A stretch of 34,989 nucleotides of DNA, taken from positions 1 to 34,989 of the IMG/VR virus record IMGVR_UViG_3300012984_000026, one strand, 5' to 3'. Below, piece after piece: positions 33,629 to 34,989 of this stretch (its first letter is position 1; every line of letters starts with the position of its first letter). The position numbers and the translations under genes are program-made. This stretch comes from a virus. The notes beneath the pieces were generated by a model. That model ran no database searches and was not told where the DNA came from. It was given only the letters and a program-made list of their open reading frames with translations.

Positions 33629-34989
33629 TTACACGGACTCGGCCACGGTGCGAAGGACTACGGTAAGGTAACCCCCCAAGGTAGCCCCGCCCGCTCCGGG
33701 CGGGCCAAGCTGAGTGTACTTCCAGTCGTCGATGACGACCAGCGCGGAGAGATCCTCCTGGAGTTCCTGGAAGACAACCACATCACCAGCCCTTGCTAGC
33801 TCCTTGAAGGCTTCAAAGCGCGACCGAGCGTAGCCGTCAGTGCCGATACGCTGGTAACCCTTATCCGCCTCCTCGTCAAAGAGCAGGAAGGTGTGCTGGA
33901 TCATGCGCTGCCTGATAGAGCCGGGAAGTGCCTTGACCTGCCACCCGTTGAGGATGGCACCCTTGGTGGTATCCGCACCACGACTGAGTGTGAACTTCAG
34001 CTTGATCCACTTCTGTGGTCCTGACGGCTGCGAGATCGTCACGTCGTTGGTCCCAGGGTTGAGTGTCGGACCGTAGGTGATTGACGGGTACTCGGTACCA
34101 TCGAGGGCGAGCACGCTAAGTGCGAGGTTGCCCTGAAGTGGGTTGGGTGCGGAGACGGACATGAACTTGTATAGCTTCGGCTCCTCGGTGTTGAACCGAA
34201 TGCGACCGGTGCGGATGTACCCGTTGGGGTACAGCACGGTTGCGCTCTGGATCCACGCGGAGTCAGACGATGCGACGAACGCGAGCCGGTCGCTCGCGCC
34301 GAACATAGTCACACTGGCTATAGCTGTGACCACGCCGGGTGCGTACAGGTCGCGGCTATAGGCGTACCTGAGGGCGTTCGTGGACTGCTCCTGGTAGGGA
34401 GTGCCCAGGTCCACCCTGAAGACGCCTGAGGCGCCATCGTGGGCGTTCGTGGACCCCACGAACATGAAGCGGTCGAAGCCGGTGATGCTCTGGCATCCAC
34501 CGGCAGGAGTGAACAGCAGCGGTCCGTACTGAACGTCACCGCCACCGCTGATGTCAGCCACTCGGAAGCCCTTGTTCGTGGCGATGCCGACGAAGCTGCC
34601 GACGTAGCAGAAGATCGAGTTGATGCTCTCACCTCTCGGCATCACCGCAGTGACAGTAGGGATGAACACCTCGGTCGTGCTGCTCAGGTCGGGCGTGAAC
34701 CGGTAGATGACAGACTGCGTGTTGTTGGTGCCTGATGCATAGATGGCCTGCGGGCCCTCGGTGATGCTGGTCCACCTGAACGTAGTGTCAGCGGTGGTCA
34801 GCACCAGACCCGGCGACGTAGTCGGCAGGGTGGGGCCACCAGTGCCAGCGAGGTCCAGAAGGTACAGGCTGTTGTTCCAGCCCACACAGAGCCGACCCTT
34901 GACAACCTCGGCCGTAGCCGAGGTCAGTGTGCCAGCAGGTGCGTTCCAGATCTTCGTGCCCGCCCCAGTGTCCACACCAGACCAGACGC
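33629..34989 (-). CDS. Tail fibre or receptor-binding-type protein, N-terminus beyond window
   Basis: About 453 codons to the right edge are open without a clear start (the first in-frame GTG near 34975 reads through VWSGVDTG of the same chain). The sequence has repeating beta-strand units with WxNxxL/GxF spacing (VVKGRLCVGWNNSLYLLDLAGTG; FVGIATNKGFRVADIS; RFMFVGSTN), typical of a beta-propeller or tail-spike fold. It is followed by a beta-sandwich-like part and a helical C-terminus. It probably binds the host surface. It lies upstream of the lysis genes. Confidence 0.78.
   Translation of the reverse strand, partial: VWSGVDTGAGTKIWNAPAGTLTSATAEVVKGRLCVGWNNSLYLLDLAGTGGPTLPTTSPGLVLTTADTTFRWTSITEGPQAIYASGTNNTQSVIYRFTPDLSSTTEVFIPTVTAVMPRGESINSIFCYVGSFVGIATNKGFRVADISGGGDVQYGPLLFTPAGGCQSITGFDRFMFVGSTNAHDGASGVFRVDLGTPYQEQSTNALRYAYSRDLYAPGVVTAIASVTMFGASDRLAFVASSDSAWIQSATVLYPNGYIRTGRIRFNTEEPKLYKFMSVSAPNPLQGNLALSVLALDGTEYPSITYGPTLNPGTNDVTISQPSGPQKWIKLKFTLSRGADTTKGAILNGWQVKALPGSIRQRMIQHTFLLFDEEADKGYQRIGTDGYARSRFEAFKELARAGDVVVFQELQEDLSALVVIDDWKYTQLGPPGAGGATLGGYLTVVLRTVAESV

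Overview
This window is part of the genome of a lytic-type double-stranded DNA phage of a high-GC actinobacterium, most likely Streptomyces or a relative. The evidence is a large terminase, a portal, tail and lysis genes, a WhiB-family regulator (a family confined to actinobacteria and their phages), ThyX, an r1t-like holin, GC-rich codon use and actinobacterial rRNA-like leader motifs. Both window edges cut through minus-strand virion genes, so the genome continues on both sides. I recognise no integrase, major capsid protein or DNA polymerase here.

Layout. (1) Positions 1-14,493 form one minus-strand late operon, read right to left: terminase, DUF1003 membrane protein, HNH nuclease, amidase endolysin, HNH nuclease, portal, three small virion-type proteins, a 1,658-residue virion protein, a 294-residue protein, an NlpC/P60 protein and a lysozyme/transglycosylase-like protein cut by the edge. 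(2) Positions 14,494-16,715 are about 2.2 kb without genes. They hold dispersed iteron-like repeats, two rRNA-type boxA motifs, a hairpin nearly identical to a 16S rRNA helix, two strong sigma-70-type promoters, a perfect RNA four-way junction and a long hairpin. (3) Positions 16,716-23,022 form a plus-strand operon of small, mostly unknown genes, including a phosphoribosyltransferase-like and a very small kinase-like protein. (4) Positions 23,093-24,690 are a short minus-strand operon: a sigma-like factor, a CxxC mini-protein and a metallophosphoesterase. (5) Positions 24,979-32,734 are the plus-strand replication and nucleotide operon: WhiB-zinc fusion, Cas4-like nuclease, two proteins of ssDNA-binding type (unproven), RecA/DnaB-like ATPase, endonuclease VII, primase in two overlapping genes, deoxycytidylate deaminase, a DUF1599-like protein and ThyX. 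It ends at a terminator facing a minus-strand tail/lysis block (32,785-34,989).

The most unusual content is a family of tRNA-like minihelices. Seven elements of 40-42 nt each pair a 5-6 bp acceptor-like stem with a 6 bp T-arm carrying a canonical TTCGANT loop. The D and anticodon arms are replaced by an 11-nt linker, usually AAYGGCATACA. The stem sequences differ completely between copies while pairing is kept. Six of them sit one per gap in front of consecutive genes at 17.4-20.1 kb; in five, a second hairpin starts exactly three bases (RCT) downstream. An eighth element at 27,429-27,506 looks like the tRNA-like domain of tmRNA without its message part, including a G3-U70 wobble pair and an A discriminator. 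Together with the rRNA-like boxA/16S leader, this phage appears to use RNA mimicry of the host translation apparatus at several places. Function is inferred; the structures themselves are directly visible in the sequence.
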